Program-made: the position numbers and the translations under genes
The notes under the pieces: model-generated
What the model saw: only the letters and a program-made list of their open reading frames with translations
What the model was told of the DNA's origin: nothing
Database searches by the model: none
Source: Streptomyces sp. NBC_00775
Lineage (GTDB): Bacteria; Actinomycetota; Actinomycetes; Streptomycetales; Streptomycetaceae
DNA: 64,000 bases
Assembly (NCBI RefSeq): GCF_036347135.1
Contig: NZ_CP108938.1
Coordinates: forward strand, 6,014,001 to 6,078,000
Reading direction: 5' to 3'
In this document: piece by piece, positions 17,335 through 25,831 of the stretch
Position numbering within the stretch: the first letter of the stretch is position 1
How the letters are laid out: the number at the start of each line of letters is the position of its first letter

Positions 17335-17915
17335 CGCTCACCACCCCCGTATTCGGGCGGTGCGCCGGAGGGCCCGGTGTCGTGGGCGGTGGACAGGAGC
17401 TGGAGGCCGAGGCGGAGCCGGCGGCGGGCCTCGTCCTCGGTGACGCCGAGGTCGGCGGCGGCCTGGCGGTAGTCGCGGCGCTGGAAGTACGCGAGCTCCA
17501 GGGCGGCGCGCAGCGGGGCGGGCATGGACGTGACGATGTAGTCCGCGCGGGCGGCGACGGAGGCGCTGCGCACCTTGCGCTCCAGCTCCTCGGTGGTGCC
17601 CCCGCCGCCCAGGGCGAGTGCGGCGGTCTCGGTCGCGCGCAGCCGCTGCACGGCGAGGCGGTGGGTCAGTGCGGCGACCCAGGAACGCATCGGGCCCTGC
17701 TTGGGGTCGTAGGCGTCGGGGTTCTCCCAGACATGGGCGAACACCTCGCGGGTGATGCGGTCGGCGGCCCGCTCGTCGCCGAGCACGCGGTGGGCGAGGC
17801 CGTGCACGAGCGAAGCGAACCGGTCGTAGAGCTCACCGAGCGCCGCCGCCTCCCCGCGTGCGAGCCGCTGCTGCATCCTGCGGTCCCAGCGGGGCGGTGC
17901 GTCCCTCTTCGCCAT
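17331..17915 (-). CDS. ECF-type RNA polymerase sigma factor
   Basis: 194 residues. Region 2 spans residues 20-95 (ALGELYDRFASLVHGLAHRV, REVFAHVWENPDAYDP, MRSWVAALTHRLAVQRLR). Region 4 spans 125-180 (MPAPLRAALELAYFQRRDYR, QAAADLGVTEDEARRRLRLG). It is translationally coupled to the downstream anti-sigma gene. The start is the ATG at 17915. It is divergent from the STAS-domain gene. Its target promoters are unknown, and no autoregulatory promoter motif is obvious in the 398-bp upstream region. Confidence 0.9.
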   Translation of the reverse strand: MAKRDAPPRWDRRMQQRLARGEAAALGELYDRFASLVHGLAHRVLGDERAADRITREVFAHVWENPDAYDPKQGPMRSWVAALTHRLAVQRLRATETAALALGGGGTTEELERKVRSASVAARADYIVTSMPAPLRAALELAYFQRRDYRQAAADLGVTEDEARRRLRLGLQLLSTAHDTGPSGAPPEYGGGER

Positions 17916-18313
17916 GCGGCCCCCTCACCCCTGCTCGTGCCCGGCGCCTGTCCCTGCCTCTGTCGCTGTCTGCTGCCCCTGTGTTCGGTGCGTGTGCGCT
18001 GCTGCTGTCCAGCCTGTGTGCACCACTGCCTCGAATGTAGTCGGCACGTCCGACAGCGCACGCCCCTTTGCGTCAATGTGCGCCCCTGGACAGGCCGAGA
18101 ATGGTAGAAGCCAACCGTCTTCCCCCTCGAATCCGATCGAACCAGACCGTTCACGTCCGAAATAGCTCGCTCGCCCTGCATTTTCGACCGTAGACCGGCG
18201 TTTCTTCGTTCGCGGACCGGTGTTTCATGGAACGAGGGCGGGGCAGCCGCGCTGAAGGGAAGCGAAGGAACGGCTTCCGTTTTCGGTGGGCGAGGCGAGC
18301 GAGAGGCGTTGCG
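17916..18313. other. 398-bp divergent region between ECF sigma and STAS genes
   Basis: The half nearest the sigma gene has tract-like Cys/Pro/Leu codon sequence with no supported gene. The AT-richer section at 18050-18230 (TTCTTCG and TTTCATGG runs) is the likely site of both promoters. A plus-strand ATG at 18227 is in frame with the STAS gene but gives an arginine-rich extension, so I start that gene at 18314. Confidence 0.4.
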
Positions 18314-18697
18314 GTGACGCTCAAGGTGACCGAGGGCCAAGACGGCGAAGAGGGCGAGTGGGCCGTGTTGCGGGTGTCGGGCGAGCTGGACCTCGTGACG
18401 TCACCGGTGCTGCGCCAACGGGTGCACGACGCGGTGGCCGACGGCCGCCGCAGTCTCGTGCTCGACCTCTCCGAGGTCTTCTTCTGCGATTCCAGCGGCG
18501 TCGGCGTGCTCATCGCCACCCGCCGTCTCATCCGCTCCTGCCAGGGCCGGCTGCGGCTGATCCTGCCCGCCCGGGGCGCGACCGACGGCTCCCACGTCAA
18601 CCGCGTTCTCGCGGCCCTCGGCGTCCGCCGCCTCTTCGACGTGTACCCGGACGTCGCCACGGCCGTCGGCGAGGAGTCGAGCCCGCTGTCCGCGTGA
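18314..18697 (+). CDS. STAS-domain anti-sigma factor antagonist
   Basis: 127 residues from GTG 18314, preceded by GAGAGG. The STAS fold is complete: WAVLRVSGELDLVTSPVLRQ, then LVLDLSEVFFCDSSGVGVLI, whose DSSG serine is the phosphorylation site in SpoIIAA/RsbV-type antagonists. In its dephosphorylated form it should bind an RsbW-type kinase and free a sigma factor. The matching kinase may be one of the HATPase proteins at 24953 or 63503, but linkage alone does not show that. Degenerate copies of the sequence around its stop codon follow it. Confidence 0.88.
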   Translation: MTLKVTEGQDGEEGEWAVLRVSGELDLVTSPVLRQRVHDAVADGRRSLVLDLSEVFFCDSSGVGVLIATRRLIRSCQGRLRLILPARGATDGSHVNRVLAALGVRRLFDVYPDVATAVGEESSPLSA

Positions 18698-18752
18698 TGC
18701 TCCTGTCGGCGTGATGCGCCCTGTCTCCCCGCGCGTCCCCTGCCGGCGTGAC
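18686..18752 (+). repeat. Degenerate tandem copies of the STAS-gene stop-codon region
   Basis: CTGTCCGCGTGATGC (18686-18700, containing the stop) recurs as CTGTCGGCGTGATGC at 18703-18717 (14 of 15 identical) and as CTGCCGGCGTGAC at 18740-18752. Confidence 0.7.
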
Positions 18753-18926
18753 TCCCCTCACTCGTCCCGCGACACACGGCCACACGGTTGTCCCAGAATT
18801 CCCGCAGTCTTGGTACAACCGTCGTTTTCCCGCTCCCGCGGTGGTCCCGGCGTCGTACGCTCCGTCCCAGATGAACCCCAGTCCGGCTGAGAGTCCGGCT
18901 GAGATGTAAGGCGGTCCGAACACACC

Positions 18927-19439
18927 ATGGTCAGCACCGAGTACGAGCGCAGGATTGCCGCCCGGTTCGCCGGCTTCGACCAGGACGGCAACGGCTACAT
19001 CGACCGGGAGGACTTCAACGCCGCGACCAAGGCGGTCCTCACCGAGTTCGGTACGACGGCCCGCTCCGACAAGGGCCAGGCCCTGTATGTCGGCGCCGAG
19101 GCGTTCTGGCAGGGCATGGCCGGGATAGCGGACCGGGACGGCGACCAGCGGATCACCCGCGAGGAGTTCGTCAGCGGCGCGGTGAAGCGGCTGCACGACA
19201 ACCCCGACCGGTTCGCCGAGATCGCCCGCCCCTTCCTGCACGCCGCCCTCGCCGTCGCGGACACCGACGGGGACGGCGCGGCCACGGTCGAGGAGGCCAC
19301 GCGCGTCCTCAAGGCCCTTGGCGTGAGCGATGACATCGCCGCCGTCGCGGCCGGCGCCCTCGACACGGACTCCGACGGCCGGGTCGGCGAGGCGGAGGTC
19401 GTGAGCGCGTTCGCCCGCTACTTCACGGTGCCGGAGTAG
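18927..19439 (+). CDS. Four-EF-hand calcium-binding protein (calerythrin-like)
   Basis: 170 residues with four EF-hand loops: DQDGNGYIDRED (about residue 18), DRDGDQRITREE (about 68), DTDGDGAATVEE (about 112) and DTDSDGRVGEAE (about 146). All keep Asp at positions 1, 3 and 5 and an acidic residue at 12, so all four could bind calcium. This layout matches calerythrin and the sarcoplasmic-calcium-binding-protein-like proteins of actinobacteria, which act as cytosolic Ca2+ buffers or signals. The start is ATG 18927. Its 3' end overlaps the convergent acyl-CoA synthetase gene by 17 bp. Confidence 0.9.
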   Translation: MVSTEYERRIAARFAGFDQDGNGYIDREDFNAATKAVLTEFGTTARSDKGQALYVGAEAFWQGMAGIADRDGDQRITREEFVSGAVKRLHDNPDRFAEIARPFLHAALAVADTDGDGAATVEEATRVLKALGVSDDIAAVAAGALDTDSDGRVGEAEVVSAFARYFTVPE

Positions 19440-21015
19440 GACCCGACGGCCGCGCGTCCTGAGCGGTCCCGGGTCGCCCCGAAAACCGTTCGCGCAGCTT
19501 GTACTTGAGTACCTTCCGCAGCGTCTCGTTCCGCGGAAGGGCGTCCACCACCTCCAACTGCTCCGGCAGCTTGTGCACGGACAGCCCTTCCGCGCGCAGA
19601 TACGAGACGACGGCGTCCAGGGTCAACCGCCCGGCCCCCGGCGGCTGTTCCGCCGCCTCGATCACGGCACAGACCCGTTCCCCGCGCTCGGCGTCCGGCA
19701 GCCCGATCACGGCGACATCGCCGACGGCCGGGTGCTGGTGCAGCAGGTCCTCGATCTCCTTGGCGGAGATGTTCTCGCCCTTGCGGATGATGATGTCCTT
19801 CAGGCGCCCGGTCAGGACGAGATGCCCGCTCTCCGTCAGATGCCCGACGTCTCCGGTGATCAGGAACCCGTCCGCGTCGAAGGCCGCGGCGGTCTGCCCG
19901 GGGTCCAGGTACCCCTGGCAGACGGCCTCGCCCCGCAGCCGTACCTCCCCGTCGACGCCGTACGGCCGAGCCGCGCCCTTCCCGTCCACGACCCGTATCT
20001 CCATGCCCTCGGGCGGCCTGCCCTCCGTCGTCGCCAGGTTCTCGGCCGTGTCGTCCGGCGCCCCCATCGTGATCATCGGGACCTCGGTCATCCCGTACCC
20101 GTGGGTGAGCTGCACCCCCATCTCCCGTACGACGCAGTGGTAGACCTCGGGCGGCTTCGGGGCCCCGCCGCCCGCGAGCAGCCGCAGCGTCGGAATGACC
20201 GGCTTCCCGGGCTGCTTGCGCTGCTCGGCGAGGAACATCGAGTAGAAGGCCGTGGAGCCGCCCGCCACCGTCACCCCGTGCCTGCGGTAGCCGTCCAGGG
20301 CGGCGGGCAGCGCGAAGTGCTCGAACATCACGGCCGGGAAGCCGTACAGCAGCAGCATCACCGTGTAGTCCGGTCCGGCGATGTGCGCGTACGGGAAGGC
20401 CATCGAGCCCACGTCGTCGGCCGACAGGTGCAGCGCATGCGCGAGGCACGAGCCGCCCGCGATCAGTGAACGGTCCGTGTGCAGTACGCCCTTGGGGTCG
20501 GAGGTGGTGCCGGAGGTCCAGTAGATCCAGCGGACCGAGGTGCCCTCGGAGGGCGGGGCGGGCAGCACGGCGGGGTCGCCGTCCGGCAGCCTGTCGTACG
20601 CCTCGAAGACGCCCTTCGCGCCGAGCCGCCGCGCCATCGCCGTGTGGTCGAAGCCGCGCCACTCGCCCGGTACGGCGAAGTACTCGGCCTTGGACTCCCG
20701 TAGCGCGAAGCCGACTTCGCGGTCGCGGTAGAAGGGGATGACCGGGGACTGTACGGCGCCGAGACGGGCCAGCGCGAAGGACAGCAGCGCGGTCTCGATA
20801 CGGGTGGGCAGCTGCCAGGCGACCACGGTGCCGGGGCGGACGCCCATGTCGTAGAGGCCCGCCGCCACCCGCTCGGCGCGGGAGCGCAGTTCGCCGAAGC
20901 TCAGGGAGCGGTCGTCCTGGAGGAGGACGGGCCGGTCTGGGGTGAGGTCGGCGCGGCGCGCGACCAGTTCCCACAGCGTGCGCGCGGACCCCAGGGCGTG
21001 TGCGGTGTCGTTCAC
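19423..21015 (-). CDS. AMP-forming acyl-CoA synthetase
   Basis: 530 residues from GTG 21015. Adenylate-forming motifs are clear: the P-loop YWTSGTTSDPKGVLHT, HGYGMTEVPM, the ITGDVGHLTESGHLVLTGRL hinge region, and the C-terminal catalytic lysine in RNETLRKVLKYKLRE. It activates a carboxylic acid to its CoA thioester via an acyl-adenylate. GTG 21015 is chosen because CAGGGGGTT precedes it; an upstream ATG at 21129 would run through the regulatory palindromes. A 19-bp palindrome lies 14 bp upstream. It is divergent from the amidohydrolase-dehydrogenase operon, with which it probably shares control. Confidence 0.9.
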   Translation of the reverse strand: MNDTAHALGSARTLWELVARRADLTPDRPVLLQDDRSLSFGELRSRAERVAAGLYDMGVRPGTVVAWQLPTRIETALLSFALARLGAVQSPVIPFYRDREVGFALRESKAEYFAVPGEWRGFDHTAMARRLGAKGVFEAYDRLPDGDPAVLPAPPSEGTSVRWIYWTSGTTSDPKGVLHTDRSLIAGGSCLAHALHLSADDVGSMAFPYAHIAGPDYTVMLLLYGFPAVMFEHFALPAALDGYRRHGVTVAGGSTAFYSMFLAEQRKQPGKPVIPTLRLLAGGGAPKPPEVYHCVVREMGVQLTHGYGMTEVPMITMGAPDDTAENLATTEGRPPEGMEIRVVDGKGAARPYGVDGEVRLRGEAVCQGYLDPGQTAAAFDADGFLITGDVGHLTESGHLVLTGRLKDIIIRKGENISAKEIEDLLHQHPAVGDVAVIGLPDAERGERVCAVIEAAEQPPGAGRLTLDAVVSYLRAEGLSVHKLPEQLEVVDALPRNETLRKVLKYKLRERFSGRPGTAQDARPSGPTPAP

Positions 21016-21028
21016 TTCAACCCCCTGT

Positions 21029-21047
21029 AACTGACGGACAGTCAGAT
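21029..21047. promoter_or_regulatory. Regulon palindrome, copy 1
   Basis: AACTGACGGACAGTCAGAT, 14 bp upstream of the acyl-CoA synthetase start at 21015. It fits the window-wide consensus AWCTGACGGNCCGTCAGWT. Confidence 0.7.
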
Positions 21048-21115
21048 CGTGGCAGAGCGTAGGGCTCGCCGCCTTGTCGGTCCATAGGCGCGGGGCTAGC
21101 CTGCTGGGAACAGGG

Positions 21116-21134
21116 ATCTGACGGGCCATCAGAT
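21116..21134. promoter_or_regulatory. Regulon palindrome, copy 2
   Basis: ATCTGACGGGCCATCAGAT, in the same divergent region, 91 bp upstream of the amidohydrolase start at 21225. Confidence 0.7.
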
Positions 21135-21224
21135 GCGTCGTTCACGTGCCACGCGTTCGCCGTTCACGTGCCACGCGCCCGTCGGGTACGTCCACCGCAC
21201 ACGTACGCCAGGCGGAGGGGAACC

Positions 21225-22412
21225 ATGACCGAACTGCCCCGCATCATCAGCGTCGACGACCATGTGATCGAGCCCGCGCACCTCTTCGAGACCTGGCTGC
21301 CGCGGAAGTACCGCGAGCGCGGGCCGCAGCCCCTCACCGCCGGAATCGGTGAACTCGCCTACGTGGGCGGCAAATACCGGATCACGATGGATCCGGACGG
21401 TCCGCCCACCGACTGGTGGGTCTACGAGGGCCTCAAGTTCCCGTACAAGCGCAACATCGCCGCCGTCGGCTTCGACCGCGACGAGATGACGCTGGAGGGC
21501 ATCACGCGCGCGGAGATGCGGCCCGGCTGCTGGGACCCGGCCGAGCGCCTCAAGGACATGGACCTCAACCACGTCGAGGGCAGCCTCTGCTTCCCCACCT
21601 TCCCGCGCTTCTGCGGGCAGACGTTCGCCGAGGCGCACGACAAGGAAGTGGCCCTGGCCTGTGTGCGCGCGTACAACGACTGGATGGTCGAGGAGTGGTG
21701 CGGCGACAGCGGCGGGCGGCTGATCCCGCTGTGCCTGATCCCGCTGTGGGACATCGGCCTGGCGGTCGCCGAGATCCGCCGCAACGCGGCCCGGGGCGTG
21801 AAAGCCGTGACCTTCTCGGAGATCCCCACCTATCTGGGGCTGCCCTCGATCCACTCCGGCTACTGGGACCCCTTCTTCGCGATCTGCCAGGAGACCGGCA
21901 CGGTCGTGAACATGCACATCGGCTCGTCGTCGCAGATGCCCGCCGCCTCGCCCGACGCACCGCCCGCCGTACAGGCCTCGCTCAGCTTCAACAACGCGAT
22001 GGCCTCGATGATGGACTTCCTGTTCAGCGGGGTACTGGTGAAGTTCCCGCGCCTCAAACTCGCCTACTCCGAAGGGCAGATGGGCTGGATTCCGTACGCC
22101 CTGGAGCGCGCCGACGACGTCTGGCAGGAGCACCGCGCCTGGGGCGGGGTCCGCGACCTCATCCCCGAGCCCCCGTCGACGTACTACTACCGGCAGATCT
22201 TCTGCTGCTTCTTCCGCGACAAGCACGGCGTGGCGTCCCTGGACGTGGTCGGCTGCGACAACGCCACCTTCGAGACCGACTACCCGCACGTCGACTCGAC
22301 CTTCCCGCACACCAAGGAGGTCGCCCTCGACCATGTGAAGGGCCTCGACGACGAGACGGTCTTCAAGCTGATGCGCGGCAACGCGATCCGCATGCTGGAC
22401 CTGGACCTGTAG
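21225..22412 (+). CDS. Amidohydrolase-2 family protein
   Basis: 395 residues. The N-terminal metal motif ISVDDHVIEP is that of the amidohydrolase_2 (ACMSD-like) group. Other conserved pieces are GSLCFPTFPRFCGQTF, GRLIPLCLIPLWD, a metal histidine in VVNMHIGSSS, and the C-terminal metal aspartate in VGCDNATFETDYPHVDST. Such enzymes hydrolyse or decarboxylate ring-derived acids and often sit beside acyl-CoA dehydrogenases. ATG 21225 has GGAGGGGAACC upstream. Its stop TAG overlaps the next GTG by one base, so this is an operon. Confidence 0.88.
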   Translation: MTELPRIISVDDHVIEPAHLFETWLPRKYRERGPQPLTAGIGELAYVGGKYRITMDPDGPPTDWWVYEGLKFPYKRNIAAVGFDRDEMTLEGITRAEMRPGCWDPAERLKDMDLNHVEGSLCFPTFPRFCGQTFAEAHDKEVALACVRAYNDWMVEEWCGDSGGRLIPLCLIPLWDIGLAVAEIRRNAARGVKAVTFSEIPTYLGLPSIHSGYWDPFFAICQETGTVVNMHIGSSSQMPAASPDAPPAVQASLSFNNAMASMMDFLFSGVLVKFPRLKLAYSEGQMGWIPYALERADDVWQEHRAWGGVRDLIPEPPSTYYYRQIFCCFFRDKHGVASLDVVGCDNATFETDYPHVDSTFPHTKEVALDHVKGLDDETVFKLMRGNAIRMLDLDL

Positions 22413-23566
22413 TGGATCTCGCGGACACGACCGAGGAGGAGGAGTTCCGGGCGCGGCTGCGCGAGTGGCTCGCCAAGGTGCTCCCCTCGCTGCCCCCAAA
22501 GCCGTCCCCGGACGACTGGCCGGGCAGACGCGCGTACGACCTCGGCTGGCAGCGGATGCTGTACGACGCCGGGTACGCCGGTCTGCACTGGCCCGTCGAC
22601 GCGGGTGGCCGGGGCGCCACCCCGACACAGCACCTCATCTACCTGGAGGAGACGGAGAAGGCGGGCGCCCCCTACGTAGGGGCCAATTTCGTCGGGCTGC
22701 TGCACGCCGGGCCGACCATCGCCTCCGAAGGGAGCGCCGAACAGCGGGCGCGCTGGCTGCCGCCCGTGCTGCGCGGCGAGGAGGTCTGGTGCCAGGGCTT
22801 CAGCGAACCGGACGCCGGCTCGGACCTCGCGGCGCTGCGCACGCGCGCGTGGAGGGACGGCGACGACTACGTAGTGAGTGGGTCCAAGATCTGGACCTCC
22901 CACGCGGAGGTCGCGGACTGGTGCGAACTGCTGGTCCGGACGGATCCCACCGCCCCCAAGCACCGCGGCATCTCCTGGCTCGCGATGCCCATGGACGCGC
23001 CGGGGATCACCGTCCGGCCGCTGCGGACGCTCGCGGGCTCCACCGAGTTCGCCGAGGTCTTCCTCGACGAGGCGCGCATACCGGTCGCCAACCGTGTCGG
23101 CGCCGAGAACGACGGCTGGCGGGTGACCATGGTGACCCTGTCGTACGAGCGCGGTACCGCCTTCGTCGGAGAGGTCGTCGCCTGCCGCCGCGTGCTCGGC
23201 GACATCGCCCGTGAGGCGCGCGGGAACGGCCGCTGGGACGATGCCGTACTGCGCCGCCGTCTCGGCAGGCTGAACGCCGAGTTCCGGGCGCTGTGGCGGC
23301 TCACGCAGTGGAACGTCAGCGAGGCGCAACGCACCGGGGGAGTGCCCGGCGTCGGCGGCTCGGTCTTCAAGCTGCGGTATTCGCACGCCCGCCAGGAGCT
23401 GTACGACGCCGCCGCCGAGGTCCTCGGCCCCGAGGCGCTCGACCTGGGGCGGGAGTGGACCCTCGACCGGCTGTCGTCCCTGTCGTACACCATCGCGGCC
23501 GGCACCTCGCAGATCCAGCGGAACATCGTGGCCGAGCGGATCCTGGGCCTTCCGAAGGGACGGTGA
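22412..23566 (+). CDS. Acyl-CoA dehydrogenase, alpha-type subunit
   Basis: 384 residues with a full ACAD fold. The N-terminal helical domain is followed by the flavin/acyl segment WCQGFSEPDAGSDLAALRTR, then SKIWTSHAEVADW and the C-terminal signature AAGTSQIQRNIVAERILGLP. At the position of the MCAD catalytic Glu (YEGT) this protein has Ala (AAGT), as in isovaleryl-CoA dehydrogenase-type enzymes where the base comes from another helix. It probably pairs with the following shorter ACAD as an alpha2beta2 enzyme, as FadE28/FadE29 do in mycobacterial side-chain oxidation. Confidence 0.9.
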   Translation: MDLADTTEEEEFRARLREWLAKVLPSLPPKPSPDDWPGRRAYDLGWQRMLYDAGYAGLHWPVDAGGRGATPTQHLIYLEETEKAGAPYVGANFVGLLHAGPTIASEGSAEQRARWLPPVLRGEEVWCQGFSEPDAGSDLAALRTRAWRDGDDYVVSGSKIWTSHAEVADWCELLVRTDPTAPKHRGISWLAMPMDAPGITVRPLRTLAGSTEFAEVFLDEARIPVANRVGAENDGWRVTMVTLSYERGTAFVGEVVACRRVLGDIAREARGNGRWDDAVLRRRLGRLNAEFRALWRLTQWNVSEAQRTGGVPGVGGSVFKLRYSHARQELYDAAAEVLGPEALDLGREWTLDRLSSLSYTIAAGTSQIQRNIVAERILGLPKGR

Positions 23567-23576
23567 GCTCTCCCAA

Positions 23577-24473
23577 GTGGACTTCCAACTCACGGACGAT
23601 CAGTGGGCGTTGAAGAGGGGCGTGCGCGAGCTGCTGACCGCGCGCTTCGGCCCCGACGAGCTGCGGGCCGCCGCCGGCGCCGGGTCGCCGGACCTCGACC
23701 GGGCGCTGTGGCGAGAGCTCGGCGAGGCGGGCTTCTTCGCGCTGCGGCTGCCGGAGGCGGACGGCGGGGTCGGACTCGGCCTCCCGGAAGCGGTGCTGGC
23801 CTTCGAGGAGGCGGGCCGCGTGCTGCTGCCCGGCCCGCTGATCGCGACCCACCTCGCGGCGGGCGCGGTGGACGGGGCGGCCACGGGAGAGGCCGTGGTG
23901 ACCGCCGTCGACGGGGTACTGGTGGAGTGGCTGGACCAGGCCGACGCCGTACGAGGGGACGCGACCGGCGCCGAGCCGCTGAGGTCGGTGGACCCGCTGA
24001 CTCCGGTGCACCGGGTGCCCGCCGCCGTGTCGCCAGGGGCCGACCCCGAAGCCGTACTCCTCACCTCGCTCCTCACGGCAGCCGAACAGCTCGGCACCGC
24101 CGCCCGTACCTGCGAGCTGGCCGTGCAACACGCCCGGACGCGGGAGCAGTTCGGGCAGCCGATCGGGGCCTTCCAGGCGGTGAAGCACCTGTGCGCGCAG
24201 CTGCTGGTGCGGGTGGAGGTGGCGCGTGCGGCCGTCTACGCGGCCGCTGTGACCGCCGACCCGGTGGATGTCGCGGCGGCCCGGCTGCTCGCCGACGAGG
24301 CCGCCGTGCGCGGCGCCCGCGACTGCCTCCAGGTGCACGGCGGCATGGGCTTCACCTGGGAGTCCGAGGTCCATCTGTTCCTCAAGAGGGCATGGCTGCG
24401 GACGCAACGTACGGGCGGCGACACGGAGAGTGACGAGCTGCTGGCCGACGATCTCCTCGCCGGGATGGGCTGA
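23577..24473 (+). CDS. Acyl-CoA dehydrogenase, short beta-type subunit
   Basis: 298 residues from GTG 23577, 10 bp after the alpha gene. It is shorter than usual (about 380). The middle beta-barrel is reduced (around residues 110-165), while the N-terminal helices (MDFQLTDDQWALKRGVRELL) and the C-terminal signature LQVHGGMGFTWESEVHLFLK are kept. This is the pattern of the non-canonical subunit in heteromeric ACADs. It should complete the FAD and substrate pocket of the preceding protein. Confidence 0.9.
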   Translation: MDFQLTDDQWALKRGVRELLTARFGPDELRAAAGAGSPDLDRALWRELGEAGFFALRLPEADGGVGLGLPEAVLAFEEAGRVLLPGPLIATHLAAGAVDGAATGEAVVTAVDGVLVEWLDQADAVRGDATGAEPLRSVDPLTPVHRVPAAVSPGADPEAVLLTSLLTAAEQLGTAARTCELAVQHARTREQFGQPIGAFQAVKHLCAQLLVRVEVARAAVYAAAVTADPVDVAAARLLADEAAVRGARDCLQVHGGMGFTWESEVHLFLKRAWLRTQRTGGDTESDELLADDLLAGMG

Positions 24474-24952
24474 AAGGCCTCTGTGCAGGCATGGAGCGAG
24501 AAGGGCTCATGTGAATGTCGCGGATCGTGGCATACCGGAATTACGGAGCGTTGATATCGGGTTGTGTCCTACGCGTGACTTGTCACGGCCTGGAGTCGGC
24601 GCCGAGCTCCGGTACCTTGTGTGGGATGCGAGTGGTTCTGAGGCTGAGCCATCCCGGAGGTGCCCCTGAGGCGGCTCCGGACCCGGCGATGCGTGCCGTT
24701 CGCGGGGCAGGGCGGACCCCCGCGCCTGCCTGTTCGACTCCCCGTGGCGAGCGTCGCACAGTATGCCGCACGCGTACTCCTTCGCGCTGGAATATGCCCG
24801 AAGCGCTTGTTGGGGTGACTGTACGTCAACCATGCTGTCTCGCAAGGGAATCACTTTCCGTGATCCTTGTTCTGGCCATGCAGAAAATGGCTACGATCGT
24901 GGCCCTTGTGAGGCGCGAGGCGATGTGTCCGCCGGTTCGGATGGTGTGAGCG
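24474..24952. other. 479-bp leader region upstream of an anti-sigma-like ATPase
   Basis: No convincing protein is coded. The right half carries possible control elements: TGAC-TGTAC-GTCA at 24816-24828, ATCAC-TTTCC-GTGAT at 24850-24864, and a weak promoter pair TTGTTC (24867-24872) and TACGAT (24892-24897) with a 19-base spacer. These sit 55-140 bp before the GTG start. The left half has nothing recognisable. Confidence 0.4.
24850..24864. promoter_or_regulatory. Inverted repeat upstream of the HATPase gene
   Basis: Perfect 5-bp arms ATCAC and GTGAT with a 5-base spacer. The half-sites resemble those of BldD-type operators, but the central bases do not fit, so the binding factor is unknown. 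Confidence 0.3.
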
Positions 24953-25414
24953 GTGCAGGTGCTTCAAGTGCAGCTGGAGATCCGGCCCGACCCCGCAGAG
25001 GTGGGGCGAGCCCGGAGGTGGGCCCGTTCGAGGCTCGCCGGTTCCGGGATAGGGGCCGACGAACCGCTCGCCGAGACGCTGATCCTGCTCGTCTCCGAAC
25101 TCGTCACCAACGCCGTGGTGCACACCGGCTGTCCGGCCGTGCTCCGGCTGTCCCTGCCGGGCGGGGGCGAGGCCGCCACCGTCCGTCTTGAGGTGGCCGA
25201 CTCCAGCGCCCGTCCCCCGGTCCCCCGGCATGCCGAGGGCGACGAGACCAACGGCCGCGGCCTGGAACTCGTCGACGGCCTCGCGGACCGCTGGGGCTGG
25301 ATGCCCGAGGGCGCCGGCAAGCGCATCTGGTGCGAGGTGGACCGCTGCGCTCCGGGCGCTTCGGCGAGGGCCGTGTATCCGGCGTACGAGGACTTCGCGT
25401 ACGAGGCGGTCTAG
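24953..25414 (+). CDS. ATP-binding protein, RsbW/SpoIIAB-like anti-sigma kinase family
   Basis: 153 residues forming one HATPase_c domain. The N-box is LVSELVTNAVVHTG, G1 is VADSSARPPVPRH and G2 is NGRGLELVDGLADRWGW, all placed as in short Streptomyces RsbW-like proteins. Such proteins bind or phosphorylate STAS antagonists and capture sigma factors. The start is GTG 24953. It is monocistronic, with a long leader and a candidate terminator at 25732-25776 shared with the convergent cyclase gene. Confidence 0.85.
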   Translation: MQVLQVQLEIRPDPAEVGRARRWARSRLAGSGIGADEPLAETLILLVSELVTNAVVHTGCPAVLRLSLPGGGEAATVRLEVADSSARPPVPRHAEGDETNGRGLELVDGLADRWGWMPEGAGKRIWCEVDRCAPGASARAVYPAYEDFAYEAV

Positions 25415-25831
25415 GACTCCCCGGGGGCTCCCTGGAGACAGGGGCACATGGGTTCGTGCATGTATGCACGAACCGCCCGCACGGGGCCACGGTCGCGGCT
25501 GAATGCGCCCTGGCGTGCTTCTGTACGCGCCGTCATAAATGGGACGTTAAGTGATAATTCCCCGAACGGGTGTTGACGTGACGTGTCCGTTTGATCACGC
25601 TTGTGTTCAGCGATTCGCCGCGAGGGGACGGCGAGGGTTCCGGTGACGGGAGCCCTCGACGAGTGTGAGTCGCGATTCGGCGTCGGCTCCTCCAGGGCCA
25701 GAGGAGCAGGGCGGGTACGCCGGAGCCGGATGGCGGCGCGCGGTGCCGTGCTCGGGGCGAGCATCGACGCGCCGCCACCCGACCCTCGTTGACGACCGGC
25801 CCTCGTCGATGACTGACCGGGCCACGGCGGT
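25415..25831. other. 417-bp convergent intergenic region
   Basis: No supported gene. It contains a hairpin at 25732-25776 and, next to the cyclase stop, two related copies of CCTCGTnGAnGACnGnCCGG (25785-25823). An AT-richer patch around 25540-25620 has no assigned role. Confidence 0.4.
25732..25776. terminator. Probable terminator between convergent genes
   Basis: GGCGGCGCG (25732-25740) pairs with CGCGCCGCC (25768-25776). An inner CTCG-GGG-CGAG hairpin lies in the loop. Confidence 0.5.

Noticed and set aside
24816..24828. TGAC-TGTAC-GTCA, same core spacing as the regulon palindrome
   Set aside because: The outer bases differ (G and A instead of C and G), and the downstream gene is an anti-sigma-like ATPase, not a catabolic gene. 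I did not count it as a site.
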